Origin: Corynebacterium caspium DSM 44850
Lineage (GTDB): Bacteria; Actinomycetota; Actinomycetes; Mycobacteriales; Mycobacteriaceae
Length of the DNA stretch: 64,000 nt
NCBI RefSeq assembly: GCF_030440555.1
Contig: NZ_CP047118.1
Span: forward strand, 62,001 to 126,000
Reading direction: 5' to 3'
Of the stretch, positions 16,305 through 25,515 are shown piece by piece. Position 1 is the first letter of the stretch. The number at the start of each line of letters is the position of its first letter. A program made the position numbers and the translations under genes. Under the pieces are notes generated by a model that saw nothing but the letters and a program-made list of their open reading frames with translations, searched no databases and was not told where the DNA came from.

Positions 16305-19300
16305 CTAATCCTGGGTGTCGATATTCATTTTCGAAGGATTCCACAAACCAGAGCGAATTACTGGGGTGATAGTAATTTCTGCTTTGCGGGGGGTACGTCC
16401 GGTGGAATCTGTACGAAGCTTATAGACCTCCATGGAACCCCAGTCGCGGGCCCAATCTTTGGCCAAATAACCGGGTAATTCATAGGAATAATTTAGGGTT
16501 TCAGCCAGACCTAGCACGCCACCACCGGCATAATTTTGTACCGGGGAAAGCTGCTTTTTGCCAGGGTGATCAGGGGAGATTCGGTATTCAGGTACTTCAG
16601 CTACCCCGGCATAGTGGTTGAAAGTGCGTTGGCAAGGAAATTGTAAGGCTACTGGCCAATCCAAAAGGCCGGCACTTTCTGGGGCAATCACCTTATTCAT
16701 TGGTGCTAAAGCCGGGATGCGTGGTGGAGTAATCGCTAGCCATTGGGTGGGATCAAGGGAGCTATCTTTGGCTACTAGGCGCAAAATATTGGCTTCTGCC
16801 GGGAGGTCTTGTAAAGGTAGGCGTAGATTACGCCAACTTGAGGACGGGCCAATATCTAGCATTTCCATTTCGCCAAGCTTTTTTATTTGGCCATCGGGGC
16901 CATTTTGCCCATATTCCAAGGTTAATTCTTGGCCCTTTTTAAGAATGCCATCGGCATCGTGGTGCGCAATTTTGCCAGCTACAGAAACCACTAATAAGGG
17001 CCGATCTGCGGCTTTTTCGGCAGGTAATTCATACCAAGCAGTGGTTAATTCAGCAGGTTCTTGGGCTTCGGATTTATCTACCCAGGATCCTAAAACGGGC
17101 ACTTTTTGAGCATCCAAATTAAAAGGCAATAGTTGGGTGGATCCATTGATGCCTGCAGGCATGGCTGCTTGAGTTAAAGCGGGATCGGTAGAGGTTTTTG
17201 CGATCCGGAGTCGCTGCGGATTATCTACCACGTTTTCAAGCTCATCAGAAATATTATTGGGCCCAAAGCCGCGCATCGGGCCGCCTGCGCTTAAAGATTC
17301 TGCGAAGCTGCCACGCAGAGGTTTTAAGAAGGAATCATTGGTGTCAGTTTCTAGAAGTACGTCTGCTGCCAGCGCACAGGTTTGGCCTTTGAGATCTGCT
17401 AAATTGCCTTTGCCAATGGAATAGGCCGGATATTGTTGGACGAAAGCTTTGGCAAAACTAGCACAAGAAAATAGCACTACCACTGCAGAAAGTACTGCAA
17501 TTGGGGCGCCAGCAAGCCGGGCCATAGTGGTGATATCGCGACCGCTGGTACGGGTGGAATAGAAATGGAAAATGCCTGCTAGCACGATGATTACTGCAAT
17601 TAGCAGCATAATTGAAGCTGCTTCTACCCCGCGGTACTGGATGGATTTATCCCACCACGGAATGCCATAGGAAGATACATACCACCAAGCATTAGCGCCA
17701 GCTAGGCAGAAGGCAAAGATAAGCGCAAAAATACCGACCAAAAGCCATCTGGTGCGCGGATGTCGGAAGGCAATTTGGCTAATTGCTACCGCCCCCACGG
17801 CGGCCGCAGCAGCAGCTAAGCCAGCAAAAGTACCAAAATGGTGCGTCCACTTAGTAGGTGTGAAGGTCATAAAGGCCACTGCGGCAAAGAAAACCAGCAT
17901 TAAACGCACGGTAGGCCCGGTAATAATTTGCGGAATTTCGCGGTATCGCAAAAGCACCAAGCAGGTAATAAGCACACTGGCAAAGAGCATAAACATAGCA
18001 AAACGCCTGGTAAAAGAGCCATCGACGCTCTCTAAAGAGAAAAGTGATTCATAGCGGGCAATCTCTAAATACCATGGCAAAGAAGGCCCAATTTCGGCGC
18101 GAACTCGAGTGGCTTCCAGCACTGCGGCAAAGGTTTGGAGGCGGAAAACCCCACCCAAAATAGCCACCCCACCCACTAGGAAAGGTGCTAGCTGTGCAAT
18201 TTTATCCGGGCGGCTAAAAAGTACTCTAAATAGCTGCGGCAAGGCCACTAAAAATGCGCCCACAGCCATCAAACCCGTAGGCCCAGTAGCCAAGGACACT
18301 GCGGCAATAATCATGCCCAGCAGCGCTGGTAAGAGCCTTTTAGTGGCAATAGCTCTTTCAAAGCACACCCAGGCAGTAATAGTGCCCAACGCAATAATGG
18401 GCTCTGGGCGGGTGCCGTTATTATAGGGCAACCAAAAAGCGAGGAAAACCAGTGCGGCAGTCCACCGCGTAAGTGCTCGTTTTTGCAGCTGAGTGCCCAA
18501 AATTGGCAGGGCCAGGCGAGAAATTATAAACCAAATAATCAGCCCGGAAAGCAGTGCCGGTAACCGCATAAATGTTGAAGCGGTAGTAATTTTGGTCATC
18601 GCAGCTAGCAAATCATAATAAGGCCAGCCAAAAGGTGATTCCGGGACGCCAAACCAGCGGTAGTAATTGGCCATATAGCCAGATTCTTTAGAAAGTCTGG
18701 CCATAGTGAGGATATAGCCATCGTCAGCGGTATTGGCCCCAAAAATATGCCACCAGCCTAAGACCAAAGTAACCACGCCATCGACTAGCCGCGGGCGCCA
18801 AGCTTTAGCTGGCAGCAGCGGGATACGGCCCTGACCATCGGCGCGATCCATCCGCCAGAGGGCGGCAATTGCAAGCAGCAATAAGATTGATCCAACGCGC
18901 GTCATCAAAGTTTTTAAGGGCGTAGGAGAGGTACTAAAGCGCGAATTTATTTCAATATCTACTTGAAGTCCGGGTACTTCATCGCCTAATTCGGTGTAGA
19001 TACCAGTGACCATTGGTCGTAAATCTTTATCGTCTATTTCCCAGGTTTTTCCGGCTGCGCGTACCGAAGCTGCCTCTTCAGCAATATGTAATTCTAAGGA
19101 TTTTGCGCCAGAAACTTCCGCAATAACCTGCCCACGCGAAACCACAATCACACTATTTTGTGGCGTGGATTCAATAAATAACCCCCGCTCATTGGCATCT
19201 TCAGCAGTGGGGGGCACAGTGCCCAGAATAAGGCGCTGCCCTGGGCGCAAAGCCTCTACCGCTACCAAAGGAACGGTGGCATCTACAGTTTCTGGAGTAT

Positions 19301-19505
19301 ATGAAATTAGCGGAGCTACCACTGATTCCGCGGTGCTGCCCTGGGGCCAGCGCAAGGAGGATTGCTCCTGCTGCACTGGCAAAAAGGGCACACTCAAAAA
19401 GGCTAAGAAACCTAATACCCCAGCTAAACACGCTAAAATGCGGGCAAATTTATACTGGGAGTCCGAATAATTTTCCGGCGCAGCGACAGTTGCAGAAATA
19501 GACAC
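16305..19505 (-). CDS. emb: Arabinosyltransferase Emb (ethambutol target family)
   Basis: A 1066-aa GT-C membrane glycosyltransferase that extends the arabinan of arabinogalactan from decaprenyl-phosphoarabinose. An N-terminal helix (about 22-45) is followed by an outside region, a helical core beginning with NTADDGYILTMAR (catalytic Asp pair), about a dozen more helices, and a large C-terminal outside domain of about 370 residues with a carbohydrate-binding character. Corynebacteria carry one emb in place of the mycobacterial embCAB. GTG start: TAGACT ends 7 nt before it, and the TAG of that box is the aftA stop codon, so emb has its own leaderless transcript in addition to read-through from aftA. 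Confidence 0.95.
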   Translation of the reverse strand: MSISATVAAPENYSDSQYKFARILACLAGVLGFLAFLSVPFLPVQQEQSSLRWPQGSTAESVVAPLISYTPETVDATVPLVAVEALRPGQRLILGTVPPTAEDANERGLFIESTPQNSVIVVSRGQVIAEVSGAKSLELHIAEEAASVRAAGKTWEIDDKDLRPMVTGIYTELGDEVPGLQVDIEINSRFSTSPTPLKTLMTRVGSILLLLAIAALWRMDRADGQGRIPLLPAKAWRPRLVDGVVTLVLGWWHIFGANTADDGYILTMARLSKESGYMANYYRWFGVPESPFGWPYYDLLAAMTKITTASTFMRLPALLSGLIIWFIISRLALPILGTQLQKRALTRWTAALVFLAFWLPYNNGTRPEPIIALGTITAWVCFERAIATKRLLPALLGMIIAAVSLATGPTGLMAVGAFLVALPQLFRVLFSRPDKIAQLAPFLVGGVAILGGVFRLQTFAAVLEATRVRAEIGPSLPWYLEIARYESLFSLESVDGSFTRRFAMFMLFASVLITCLVLLRYREIPQIITGPTVRLMLVFFAAVAFMTFTPTKWTHHFGTFAGLAAAAAAVGAVAISQIAFRHPRTRWLLVGIFALIFAFCLAGANAWWYVSSYGIPWWDKSIQYRGVEAASIMLLIAVIIVLAGIFHFYSTRTSGRDITTMARLAGAPIAVLSAVVVLFSCASFAKAFVQQYPAYSIGKGNLADLKGQTCALAADVLLETDTNDSFLKPLRGSFAESLSAGGPMRGFGPNNISDELENVVDNPQRLRIAKTSTDPALTQAAMPAGINGSTQLLPFNLDAQKVPVLGSWVDKSEAQEPAELTTAWYELPAEKAADRPLLVVSVAGKIAHHDADGILKKGQELTLEYGQNGPDGQIKKLGEMEMLDIGPSSSWRNLRLPLQDLPAEANILRLVAKDSSLDPTQWLAITPPRIPALAPMNKVIAPESAGLLDWPVALQFPCQRTFNHYAGVAEVPEYRISPDHPGKKQLSPVQNYAGGGVLGLAETLNYSYELPGYLAKDWARDWGSMEVYKLRTDSTGRTPRKAEITITPVIRSGLWNPSKMNIDTQD

Positions 19506-19512
19506 GAGGATG

Positions 19513-19518
19513 AGTCTA
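19513..19518 (-). promoter_or_regulatory. -10 box of emb, fused to the aftA stop codon
   Basis: TAGACT on the minus strand, 7 nt before the emb GTG. Its first three bases are the TAG stop of aftA. Confidence 0.55.
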
Positions 19519-21444
19519 CGATATTGCCTCCACCACTGCCTTCACCACCACGAAGGGACCTACTTGGCTAATCTCCCAATTCTTATTGGCAAAGGCCGCC
19601 GGATTAAAGAATAAGCCCACATAGCGCACATTAGGTTGATTGGGATAAATATCCTCCGCAATATGGATCTTCCATCCGCCGGCAGCTTTTTGATTGCTAT
19701 CTGTGGCCACCGCAGCTGCCGCAGTGGCATCGCTGGCATCGCCGCGGAAAATAAATACCTCCGGTCCGCGCCACGGAATATCATTTAAAGCCTTTTGGAA
19801 TTCTTGCGGATTTTCCCAAGAAAGTTCAGCCCATTTAGCAATGGTTTTATTGCGCAGATCAAACTCGCCTAAAGGATTCGCATAGTGGCTGGTAAAGGCT
19901 TGGAATCCTAAATATGGGGCAACGGACATGAAATTGGTTTCATCGGTTAGCACCACCGTATTGGCTGGTTCGGTGGCTATTAACTCCCGAATTTTTTGGT
20001 AATACTGTCCGGTATTGGGTTCAAAGCGGTCTGCGCGTTCACCGTAACCATCAGTTTCAGTAAAGGCTAAATCAATATAGATTTCATTGCGGGCCGGGAT
20101 TTCCTGGGCATACTGCAGGCCACCGGCACCTAGTAGTACCAAAGCTAGGGCGGTGCTGAGTTGGCGTCCGCGGGCACTGACTTGCTGGGGGTAGAACTTA
20201 GCTAATCCGCCGCGCACTGCGATTGCTAATCCAAGTAACCCAATGGTTGCGCATTGGGCCACAATTAAGGTTTCGACCCGGAATCCTAGCAAGGTTTTTT
20301 GGACCAGAGTGGTCAGCATGGAGGCGACCGTCCAGCCATAGAAACAAGCTAAACCTAGGGCCATGGTGCGCAAATATTTCCAACACACCACGATGCTCAC
20401 CAAACCAACTAAGGAGAGGAATCCCACTACGGTGGTTTCAAAAAATGGCATGGGGGTAGTGGTGGATTCCACCGGCAGATAGTGGGCGGCAGTAGCCCCA
20501 GAATGTGGGTGGCCGCCCAGGATCGCCAAAATATAGGGCCCCCAGGTAATAGCGGCAATAGCTAGGGAGCTTAAACCCATCACTAGCAAATGTATTAGCG
20601 GGCGAATCCTACGTTGCCGCACTGTCGCAAACAGGGCCAAAGTGACCATAGTTAAGGCCACCACCCCGGTATAAAGGGTGTAGTGAGTTGCTGAAATCCC
20701 CAGGTAGAGCGCAATTGCTAGGGTAGAAGGCCAAGCCCCTTGTAAAGCCCTTTGGGACATCATCACTGCCGCTGGAGCTCCCAGGGCGACGACCGCAGCA
20801 TAAGGTTCTACTGCACAAGTCACCAAAATAATGGCGGTAGTAGTTAAGGCGATACCATTTGCTAGCGGCAGGGAACCACATAAGCGCTGCCATACTGGTA
20901 CCAGCAAGCAAGCTGCGGCGGAGATAGAAACTAAAGCCCAGGGTTGAAAAGCTTCCCAGCCAGGGAGTCCTAAAATATTTGCCAGCCGGCCTCCTAGCCA
21001 GAACCATCCGGCGGGATAGTAGGTGGGTATATCGGGATAGTTCATATCCGCTAAGTGGGCGGTTTGCGTCATTCGGGTGAGGAATTGGGTACGGAAACCT
21101 TGGTCTACTTGTAAGCCTTCTAAGTAGAGCCGGGTGGCAGATAGCGGAATGCCCAGGCTAGCTATGACTAAACCGGCTGGAGCTAAGTAGCTCACCACAT
21201 AAGTTAGGGTTTTGAGATTGCGTTTGCGCAGCCAATTCCAGGAAATCGCCACCACAGCTAGCAGCACCATAATGGTGCCAGCATTAGCCAGGGCGCGCGT
21301 CACCATGGAGGTATTAAAGGCGGGCATGGAGGTTTGTTTCAAAACAAACCAGGCCAAGAGTGCAAGAAGGCCGCCACCACAAGGGGCGGCGACCATTCCC
21401 ACTAGGGTGGCCCTAGTGGAGACTGTATCGGGGCGAGCAATCAT
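19516..21444 (-). CDS. aftA: Galactan arabinofuranosyltransferase AftA
   Basis: A 642-aa GT-C enzyme that puts the first arabinose on the galactan chain. About 11-13 membrane helices fill residues 10-420, with the conserved loop DQGFRTQFLTRM (about 115-126) containing the acidic/aromatic acceptor-site residues, and MNYPDIPTYYPAGWFW shortly after. A C-terminal outside domain of about 200 residues follows. Order dprE1-dprE2-aftA-emb on one strand is the standard corynebacterial and mycobacterial arrangement. Confidence 0.95.
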   Translation of the reverse strand: MIARPDTVSTRATLVGMVAAPCGGGLLALLAWFVLKQTSMPAFNTSMVTRALANAGTIMVLLAVVAISWNWLRKRNLKTLTYVVSYLAPAGLVIASLGIPLSATRLYLEGLQVDQGFRTQFLTRMTQTAHLADMNYPDIPTYYPAGWFWLGGRLANILGLPGWEAFQPWALVSISAAACLLVPVWQRLCGSLPLANGIALTTTAIILVTCAVEPYAAVVALGAPAAVMMSQRALQGAWPSTLAIALYLGISATHYTLYTGVVALTMVTLALFATVRQRRIRPLIHLLVMGLSSLAIAAITWGPYILAILGGHPHSGATAAHYLPVESTTTPMPFFETTVVGFLSLVGLVSIVVCWKYLRTMALGLACFYGWTVASMLTTLVQKTLLGFRVETLIVAQCATIGLLGLAIAVRGGLAKFYPQQVSARGRQLSTALALVLLGAGGLQYAQEIPARNEIYIDLAFTETDGYGERADRFEPNTGQYYQKIRELIATEPANTVVLTDETNFMSVAPYLGFQAFTSHYANPLGEFDLRNKTIAKWAELSWENPQEFQKALNDIPWRGPEVFIFRGDASDATAAAAVATDSNQKAAGGWKIHIAEDIYPNQPNVRYVGLFFNPAAFANKNWEISQVGPFVVVKAVVEAIS

Positions 21445-21482
21445 GGCATCGAGTGTGCCACGCGCACGCCATTAGGCGGAAT

Positions 21483-22244
21483 TTAGAAGGGTAGTTTGGC
21501 AAAGATTGGCTGCGGAATGAACTTAAATACCGTGGAAACCAGTTGGAAGGCCGGATGTACGAAAATCGCGGATTTACCTTTAACTACGGCTTCATAGGTA
21601 GCTTCAGCTACATCTTTGGCATCTACGGTTAGTGGGGCTTCGCCGGCGTTGGCAGACATTTTGGTGCGCACCTGGCCGGGTCGTACTACTAGTACCTTTA
21701 CGCCGTCTTTTTTCACAGCTTCGCCAAGGTTTATATAGAAACCGTCAACGCCTGCTTTAGCAGCGCCATAAACAAAATTCGAACGACGCACGCGCATGCC
21801 GGCCACCGAGGAAAGAGCGACAATATGGCCATGGCCTTGTGGGCGCATGTGCTCGGCTAGCAGGACTCCTACCGATACTGCGGCGGTGAAGTTAGTTTGC
21901 GCACTAGCTACGGCTTTGGCTTGGTTTTGCCAGAGTTCTTCTTGATCCCCCAGGGTGCCAAAGGCGACGATGGCTACGTCCACATCGCCGTAGGAGAAAG
22001 CTTTCTCAATTACTTCTGGGTGAGTTTCCGTGGCGGTGGCATCAAAGTCTAAGACTTCTACAGCGCTGGCACCAGCGGCTTTGAGCGCGGTGACGGCAGC
22101 GTCAAGGCGCGGGGAATCCTTGCGGGCGGCCAAAATAACGCGCGCCGGGCCGCGATCTAGGAATTCTTCGACAATGGATTGTCCGATTTCGGAAGTTCCA
22201 CCGAGTAATAAAATATTTTGGGCTTGGCCCACTGCGTTCAGCAT
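21483..22244 (-). CDS. dprE2: Decaprenylphosphoryl-2-keto-ribose reductase DprE2
   Basis: A 253-aa short-chain dehydrogenase that completes the epimerisation of decaprenyl-phosphoribose to decaprenyl-phosphoarabinose with NAD(P)H. The N-terminal nucleotide loop is GGTSEIGQ (residues 15-22), and the catalytic Ser (LSSVAGM) with YGAAK (Tyr/Lys) are in place. AAGGAG lies 6 nt before the ATG. Encoded 17 bp after dprE1 and followed closely by aftA. Confidence 0.95.
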   Translation of the reverse strand: MLNAVGQAQNILLLGGTSEIGQSIVEEFLDRGPARVILAARKDSPRLDAAVTALKAAGASAVEVLDFDATATETHPEVIEKAFSYGDVDVAIVAFGTLGDQEELWQNQAKAVASAQTNFTAAVSVGVLLAEHMRPQGHGHIVALSSVAGMRVRRSNFVYGAAKAGVDGFYINLGEAVKKDGVKVLVVRPGQVRTKMSANAGEAPLTVDAKDVAEATYEAVVKGKSAIFVHPAFQLVSTVFKFIPQPIFAKLPF

Positions 22245-22261
22245 GTTTCTCCTTGGTAGTT

Positions 22262-23677
22262 CTAGTGCAACTCTAGGCGGCGCGACATGTCAGACGCGAA
22301 GACGCCGGTGGGGTCAATTTCATTGCGGGTCTTCAACCAGCCTTCCATGCCGGGATACATGGCATGGAACATTTCTGGGGTGGCTCGAGATTCCTTGGCT
22401 AGGTAGAGACGGCCGCCGAATTCTAGGATCTGCCGGTCTAAATCATCGAGTAGCTTATGTAGGCCCGGACGAATGGGGAAGTCAACGCAGACATTCCAGC
22501 CAGCCATCGGATAGCTCAAGGGGGCGCGGTTGCCTTCGCCAAATACTTTAAACACATTCAGGGCAGAATAATGGCCCGATGCCTGCATCTGCTTAATGAT
22601 GTCTTTGAAGGGCTCTACAGCTGCTGGGGGAACTACAAATTGGTACTGCAAGAAGCCAGCTTTGCCGTAGCCACGATTCCACTCCCCAATAAGGTCAAGT
22701 GGCTGATAGAACTGGGTGAGGTTCTTAATATCATTGTGGCTGGGGGAACCCATCATGTAATAAGCCTCCCCAATTGCCATTAGAGAAAGCTTATTCATGG
22801 TCCATGAGGGGAAGATATCTGGCACCTTCATCAACTGTGGGGCATTGAATTTTAGGGGGTTCTTAGCCAGTTTCGGCGCCAATTCTTCCAGCTGTGCCAA
22901 GGTGGCTAAGCTGCCGCGGGAAACAGTGGCCCGCCCTAGCTTCGGAGCCGGGCTGATCATATCGAACCAGGCAGAAGAATAGGTGTAGTTGTGCTCGGAA
23001 CCATCGGAGTGCAAAGCGATGGTTTCATCGAGGGTGTCGGTGCGCTCTGTATCGGAGATGAAGTAGGCGGTTTCGGTTTTCGTCATGCGGATTTTAGCGC
23101 GCAAGATGATACCGGTTAAGCCCATGCCGCCAATGGTGGCCCAGAAGAGATCGCCGCTGGGATCATCTTCGGAACCTTCAGGACGCAAAGTGAGGACGCG
23201 GCCATCGGCTACTAAAAGATCCAGAGAAACTACGTGGTCACCGAAGGAACCAGCGGAGTGGTGGTTCTTGCCGTGAATATCGGGACCAATTGCGCCGCCA
23301 ATAGTTACTTGGCGAGTACCTGGCAGTACAGGTACCCATAGGCCGTAGGGCAGCGCGTCCTTCATTAGTTGATCTAGGGTGACGCCACCATCAACATCCA
23401 CGATTGCGGTATCAGGATCAATGGAGTGAATCTTATTTACCGGTGTCATATCGACAACGATGCCGCCACCATTTTGGGCGGGGTCGCCGTAGGAACGGCC
23501 CAGGCCGCGGGCGATAATGCCGCGGCGCTTGTGCTCGGGAAGAGTGGAGTTTTGATCGGCAACCTGGGCAACCGCAGCTTTAATTACCTCAACATCGGGG
23601 GTTGAAAGGACATTAGCGGTTGTGGGGGCGGTCCGGCCCCAACCATGCAGTGATTGTTCCGTGGTGTGGATAGTCAT
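22262..23677 (-). CDS. dprE1: Decaprenylphosphoryl-ribose oxidase DprE1
   Basis: A 471-aa FAD-dependent oxidase of the VAO/ALO type that oxidises the ribose 2-OH. FAD-binding segment [17 protein letters not shown] (about 53-69) and a further [20 protein letters not shown] (about 115-133, with the His that in relatives contacts FAD). The cysteine hit by benzothiazinones is preserved in [10 protein letters not shown] (about 390-399), so the organism is predicted to be sensitive in target terms. It is the first gene of the arabinan run; a 190-bp gap precedes it. Confidence 0.95.
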   Translation of the reverse strand: MTIHTTEQSLHGWGRTAPTTANVLSTPDVEVIKAAVAQVADQNSTLPEHKRRGIIARGLGRSYGDPAQNGGGIVVDMTPVNKIHSIDPDTAIVDVDGGVTLDQLMKDALPYGLWVPVLPGTRQVTIGGAIGPDIHGKNHHSAGSFGDHVVSLDLLVADGRVLTLRPEGSEDDPSGDLFWATIGGMGLTGIILRAKIRMTKTETAYFISDTERTDTLDETIALHSDGSEHNYTYSSAWFDMISPAPKLGRATVSRGSLATLAQLEELAPKLAKNPLKFNAPQLMKVPDIFPSWTMNKLSLMAIGEAYYMMGSPSHNDIKNLTQFYQPLDLIGEWNRGYGKAGFLQYQFVVPPAAVEPFKDIIKQMQASGHYSALNVFKVFGEGNRAPLSYPMAGWNVCVDFPIRPGLHKLLDDLDRQILEFGGRLYLAKESRATPEMFHAMYPGMEGWLKTRNEIDPTGVFASDMSRRLELH

Positions 23678-23802
23678 CCGGGGACAGTCCTTTGGTCGTT
23701 ATTTTCAGGCGTCGCAAATACTGCAATACCTCTTGCTGAGATCTACCTTAGACCGTGAAATCCAAAATGTTCAGTCAAAATGCCCATTATTAGTGAGTTG
23801 GC

Positions 23803-23820
23803 AGGAACCTCGCAGTTCCT
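23803..23820 (-). terminator. Short hairpin after the 72-aa gene
   Basis: AGGAAC-CTCGCA-GTTCCT, 50 bp past the stop of the small minus-strand gene and 126 bp before dprE1; no U-run, so it may be a weak terminator or a protein site. Confidence 0.35.
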
Positions 23821-23869
23821 TCTAACGGTGCAGGTAGTAGCCGTACGTTCGGTTGATAGCGTTTGGGGG

Positions 23870-24088
23870 TTAGAGGTCTAAAAGCGTCCGCACGCGGACC
23901 GGCAACATTTCCTGGCTGGTAATTATCGGGCCTTCATAGGCTGCTAATTCTTCATAAACCTGGGTGCGCGAAACTGAATCCACCATGGGTAATTCCTCCG
24001 CTACCAGGCGCGTCATGAAATCATCTAAGGGCACATTGGTAAACAGGGCGGCTATATGAATATTGCGGGGATCGTCCTTGCGGTACAT
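23870..24088 (-). CDS. Small conserved-looking protein (72 aa)
   Basis: A 72-aa soluble acidic protein starting MYRKDDPRNIHIAALFTN; no known domain. The coding potential is supported by its start context: TAGGCT ends exactly 7 nt before the ATG, and TAGATT for the divergent gene lies a few bases further, giving back-to-back leaderless promoters. It lies between the arabinan genes and three other small genes. The upstream in-frame extension (to 24145) would run through the divergent gene and is rejected. Confidence 0.6.
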   Translation of the reverse strand: MYRKDDPRNIHIAALFTNVPLDDFMTRLVAEELPMVDSVSRTQVYEELAAYEGPIITSQEMLPVRVRTLLDL

Positions 24089-24095
24089 GTCACTT

Positions 24096-24113
24096 AGCCT
24101 ACCCGCGTAGATT
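24096..24113. promoter_or_regulatory. Divergent pair of -10 boxes
   Basis: TAGGCT (minus strand, 24101-24096) serves the 72-aa gene; TAGATT (plus strand, 24108-24113) serves the 162-aa gene. Each ends 7 nt before its ATG, so both mRNAs should be leaderless and the two transcription starts are about 30 bp apart. Confidence 0.5.
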
Positions 24114-24120
24114 ATGAGGC

Positions 24121-24609
24121 ATGACCGCTGCAAATAAAATGCCAATTATTTCCGTAGTCGATGCCGAAATAGTGTGGCATGTCCAAACCGACCCCACTTT
24201 AGACACCCCATTTACCGGGGCCTGGATGGATAAACCTGTGTCCGAACTCACCTTAGGCACCGTGATCGTGCACCCCGACGACGGCACCCTAGAGCGCATC
24301 AGCGCTGCCATAAATGCTGAAATTGCCACCTATAAACAGGTGCACCGCAGCCAACAGGAAGCCACTGCGGAACCGGGGGCGAAGGCCCGGAATCTTTCAG
24401 CTTTGCGGATGCCAAAGGTAGCGGTGCCAGATATTGCGGCGGCTAAATATTCCGGCGATCCGCGCGCGGAGAGAGCTTGGCGTTATGCCCAGGGCATAGC
24501 GGAGCTAGTGCGTGAATGGGGCGATATTGAATCCACGCGACGGCGTCGTTCCGGGCTAAATGAAGTGTTTGGGACAGAAATCCGTGCACTCCCTGGGTTG
24601 CCCGCCTAG
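24121..24609 (+). CDS. Hypothetical protein in the galactan/arabinan locus
   Basis: A 162-aa soluble protein, not recognised. The N-terminal half has DAEIVWHVQTD and TLGTVIVHPDDGTLERISAAI; the C-terminal third is basic and helical (YAQGIAELVREWGDIESTRRRR). No signal or membrane segment. First of three rightward genes that lead to gtrA; the next gene's -10 includes this gene's TAG stop. Confidence 0.6.
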   Translation: MTAANKMPIISVVDAEIVWHVQTDPTLDTPFTGAWMDKPVSELTLGTVIVHPDDGTLERISAAINAEIATYKQVHRSQQEATAEPGAKARNLSALRMPKVAVPDIAAAKYSGDPRAERAWRYAQGIAELVREWGDIESTRRRRSGLNEVFGTEIRALPGLPA

Positions 24610-24612
24610 GAT
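24607..24612 (+). promoter_or_regulatory. -10 box fused to a stop codon
   Basis: TAGGAT, 6 nt before ATG 24619; its TAG is the stop of the preceding gene. Confidence 0.5.
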
Positions 24613-24618
24613 CGGGGC

Positions 24619-25056
24619 ATGGTTCTGGATAACGTAATTCAGTTGTCGCGTACAGCATTGCTCAGTGTGCGTATCGATGGGGCCTTTCGGGTGCTCGGGG
24701 TGGAAGATAATATGCACCTGCACCAACTCCACCGCGTTATCTGTAAGGCTTTTTCGCTAGATCCCACAGTGCCGTGGAGTTTTAGCCATAATGGCAAGCG
24801 TTTAGATGCCGGCCAGGTGGTGCGGGCTCTTCCAAAAGAGTCGCAAAATGGCGGCGATGCTGGCTCTGGCGATGCTGGCGCTAATACAGTGGTGAATTTC
24901 CATTGGGGGCTGTGGGTTATGGATCTGAAAATATTGGATCGTTTGGAACGTGATGCGCACACCCCGCGGGCTCGCTGTGTAGCTGGTGATGGCAGATTTT
25001 TGAGCAATTTTGATTTAGCTAGCATTAATGAGCAATTAGCTACTGAGCTAAGCTAG
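24619..25056 (+). CDS. Hypothetical protein, possibly pRiA4b ORF-3-like
   Basis: A 145-aa soluble protein. The stretch HLHQLHRVICKAFSLDPTVP followed by WSFSHNGKRL recalls the start of the plasmid pRiA4b ORF-3 domain (LHxxI..AfgW..H.h.F), but the match is short and the rest (HWGLWVMDLKILDRLERDAH) is not diagnostic. A Gly/Asp/Ala-rich insert sits near residue 80. Leaderless start likely. Role in the locus unknown. Confidence 0.55.
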   Translation: MVLDNVIQLSRTALLSVRIDGAFRVLGVEDNMHLHQLHRVICKAFSLDPTVPWSFSHNGKRLDAGQVVRALPKESQNGGDAGSGDAGANTVVNFHWGLWVMDLKILDRLERDAHTPRARCVAGDGRFLSNFDLASINEQLATELS

Positions 25057-25062
25057 TGCACC

Positions 25063-25455
25063 GTGCACACCAAAACGCAGGCTTTGCGATTCCTTATTTC
25101 CGGGGCGCTCTCAGCGATCCCCGATCTGGGCTTAACTTGGATATTTAATTTTTTGCTCGGCGTGAATGTGCCCATTTCACGCACCATCGGCTTTATTGTA
25201 GGCACCACCACTGCCTATATGATCAATCGTCGCTGGACATTCCAAGCAGAAGCTTCTGCTAAGCGTTTTGGCCAGGTGGTGGTGCTCTATGCCATGACTT
25301 ATATAATTAATATCGGTGGCCAAACTTTAATTCAGCACCTATTGGAAAGCTGGGAGTGGAATAAATCGCTTTCCCTGTTCATTGCTTTTGTGATCTCCCA
25401 GGGAACTGCCACCGTGATTAATTTCGCAGTACAGAAGCTATTTATTTTCAAATAA
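25063..25455 (+). CDS. GtrA-like membrane protein (Rv3789-type)
   Basis: A 130-aa protein with four membrane helices (about 9-27, 38-58, 70-92, 100-122) and the GtrA signature GTTTAYMINRRWTF. In mycobacteria the counterpart beside dprE1 is linked to polyprenyl-phosphate sugar handling or to recruiting AftA. GTG start; TAAGCT ends 8 nt before it and overlaps the end of the preceding gene. It converges with glfT1 across a repeated GC-rich spacer. Confidence 0.85.
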   Translation: MHTKTQALRFLISGALSAIPDLGLTWIFNFLLGVNVPISRTIGFIVGTTTAYMINRRWTFQAEASAKRFGQVVVLYAMTYIINIGGQTLIQHLLESWEWNKSLSLFIAFVISQGTATVINFAVQKLFIFK

Positions 25456-25515
25456 GCGCGACGCACTTGCGTTAGGGTTTGCGCCAACACCCGCGCGACG
25501 CAGCTGCGCTAGGGT
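25456..25515. repeat. Two 23-bp direct repeats in a convergent junction
   Basis: GCGCGACGCA-C/G-TTGCG-type units at 25456-25478 and 25493-25515 share 20 of 23 bases and both end in TAGGGT. The second copy contains the glfT1 stop. Each unit can fold on itself (CGACGCA/TGCG). Confidence 0.5.
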
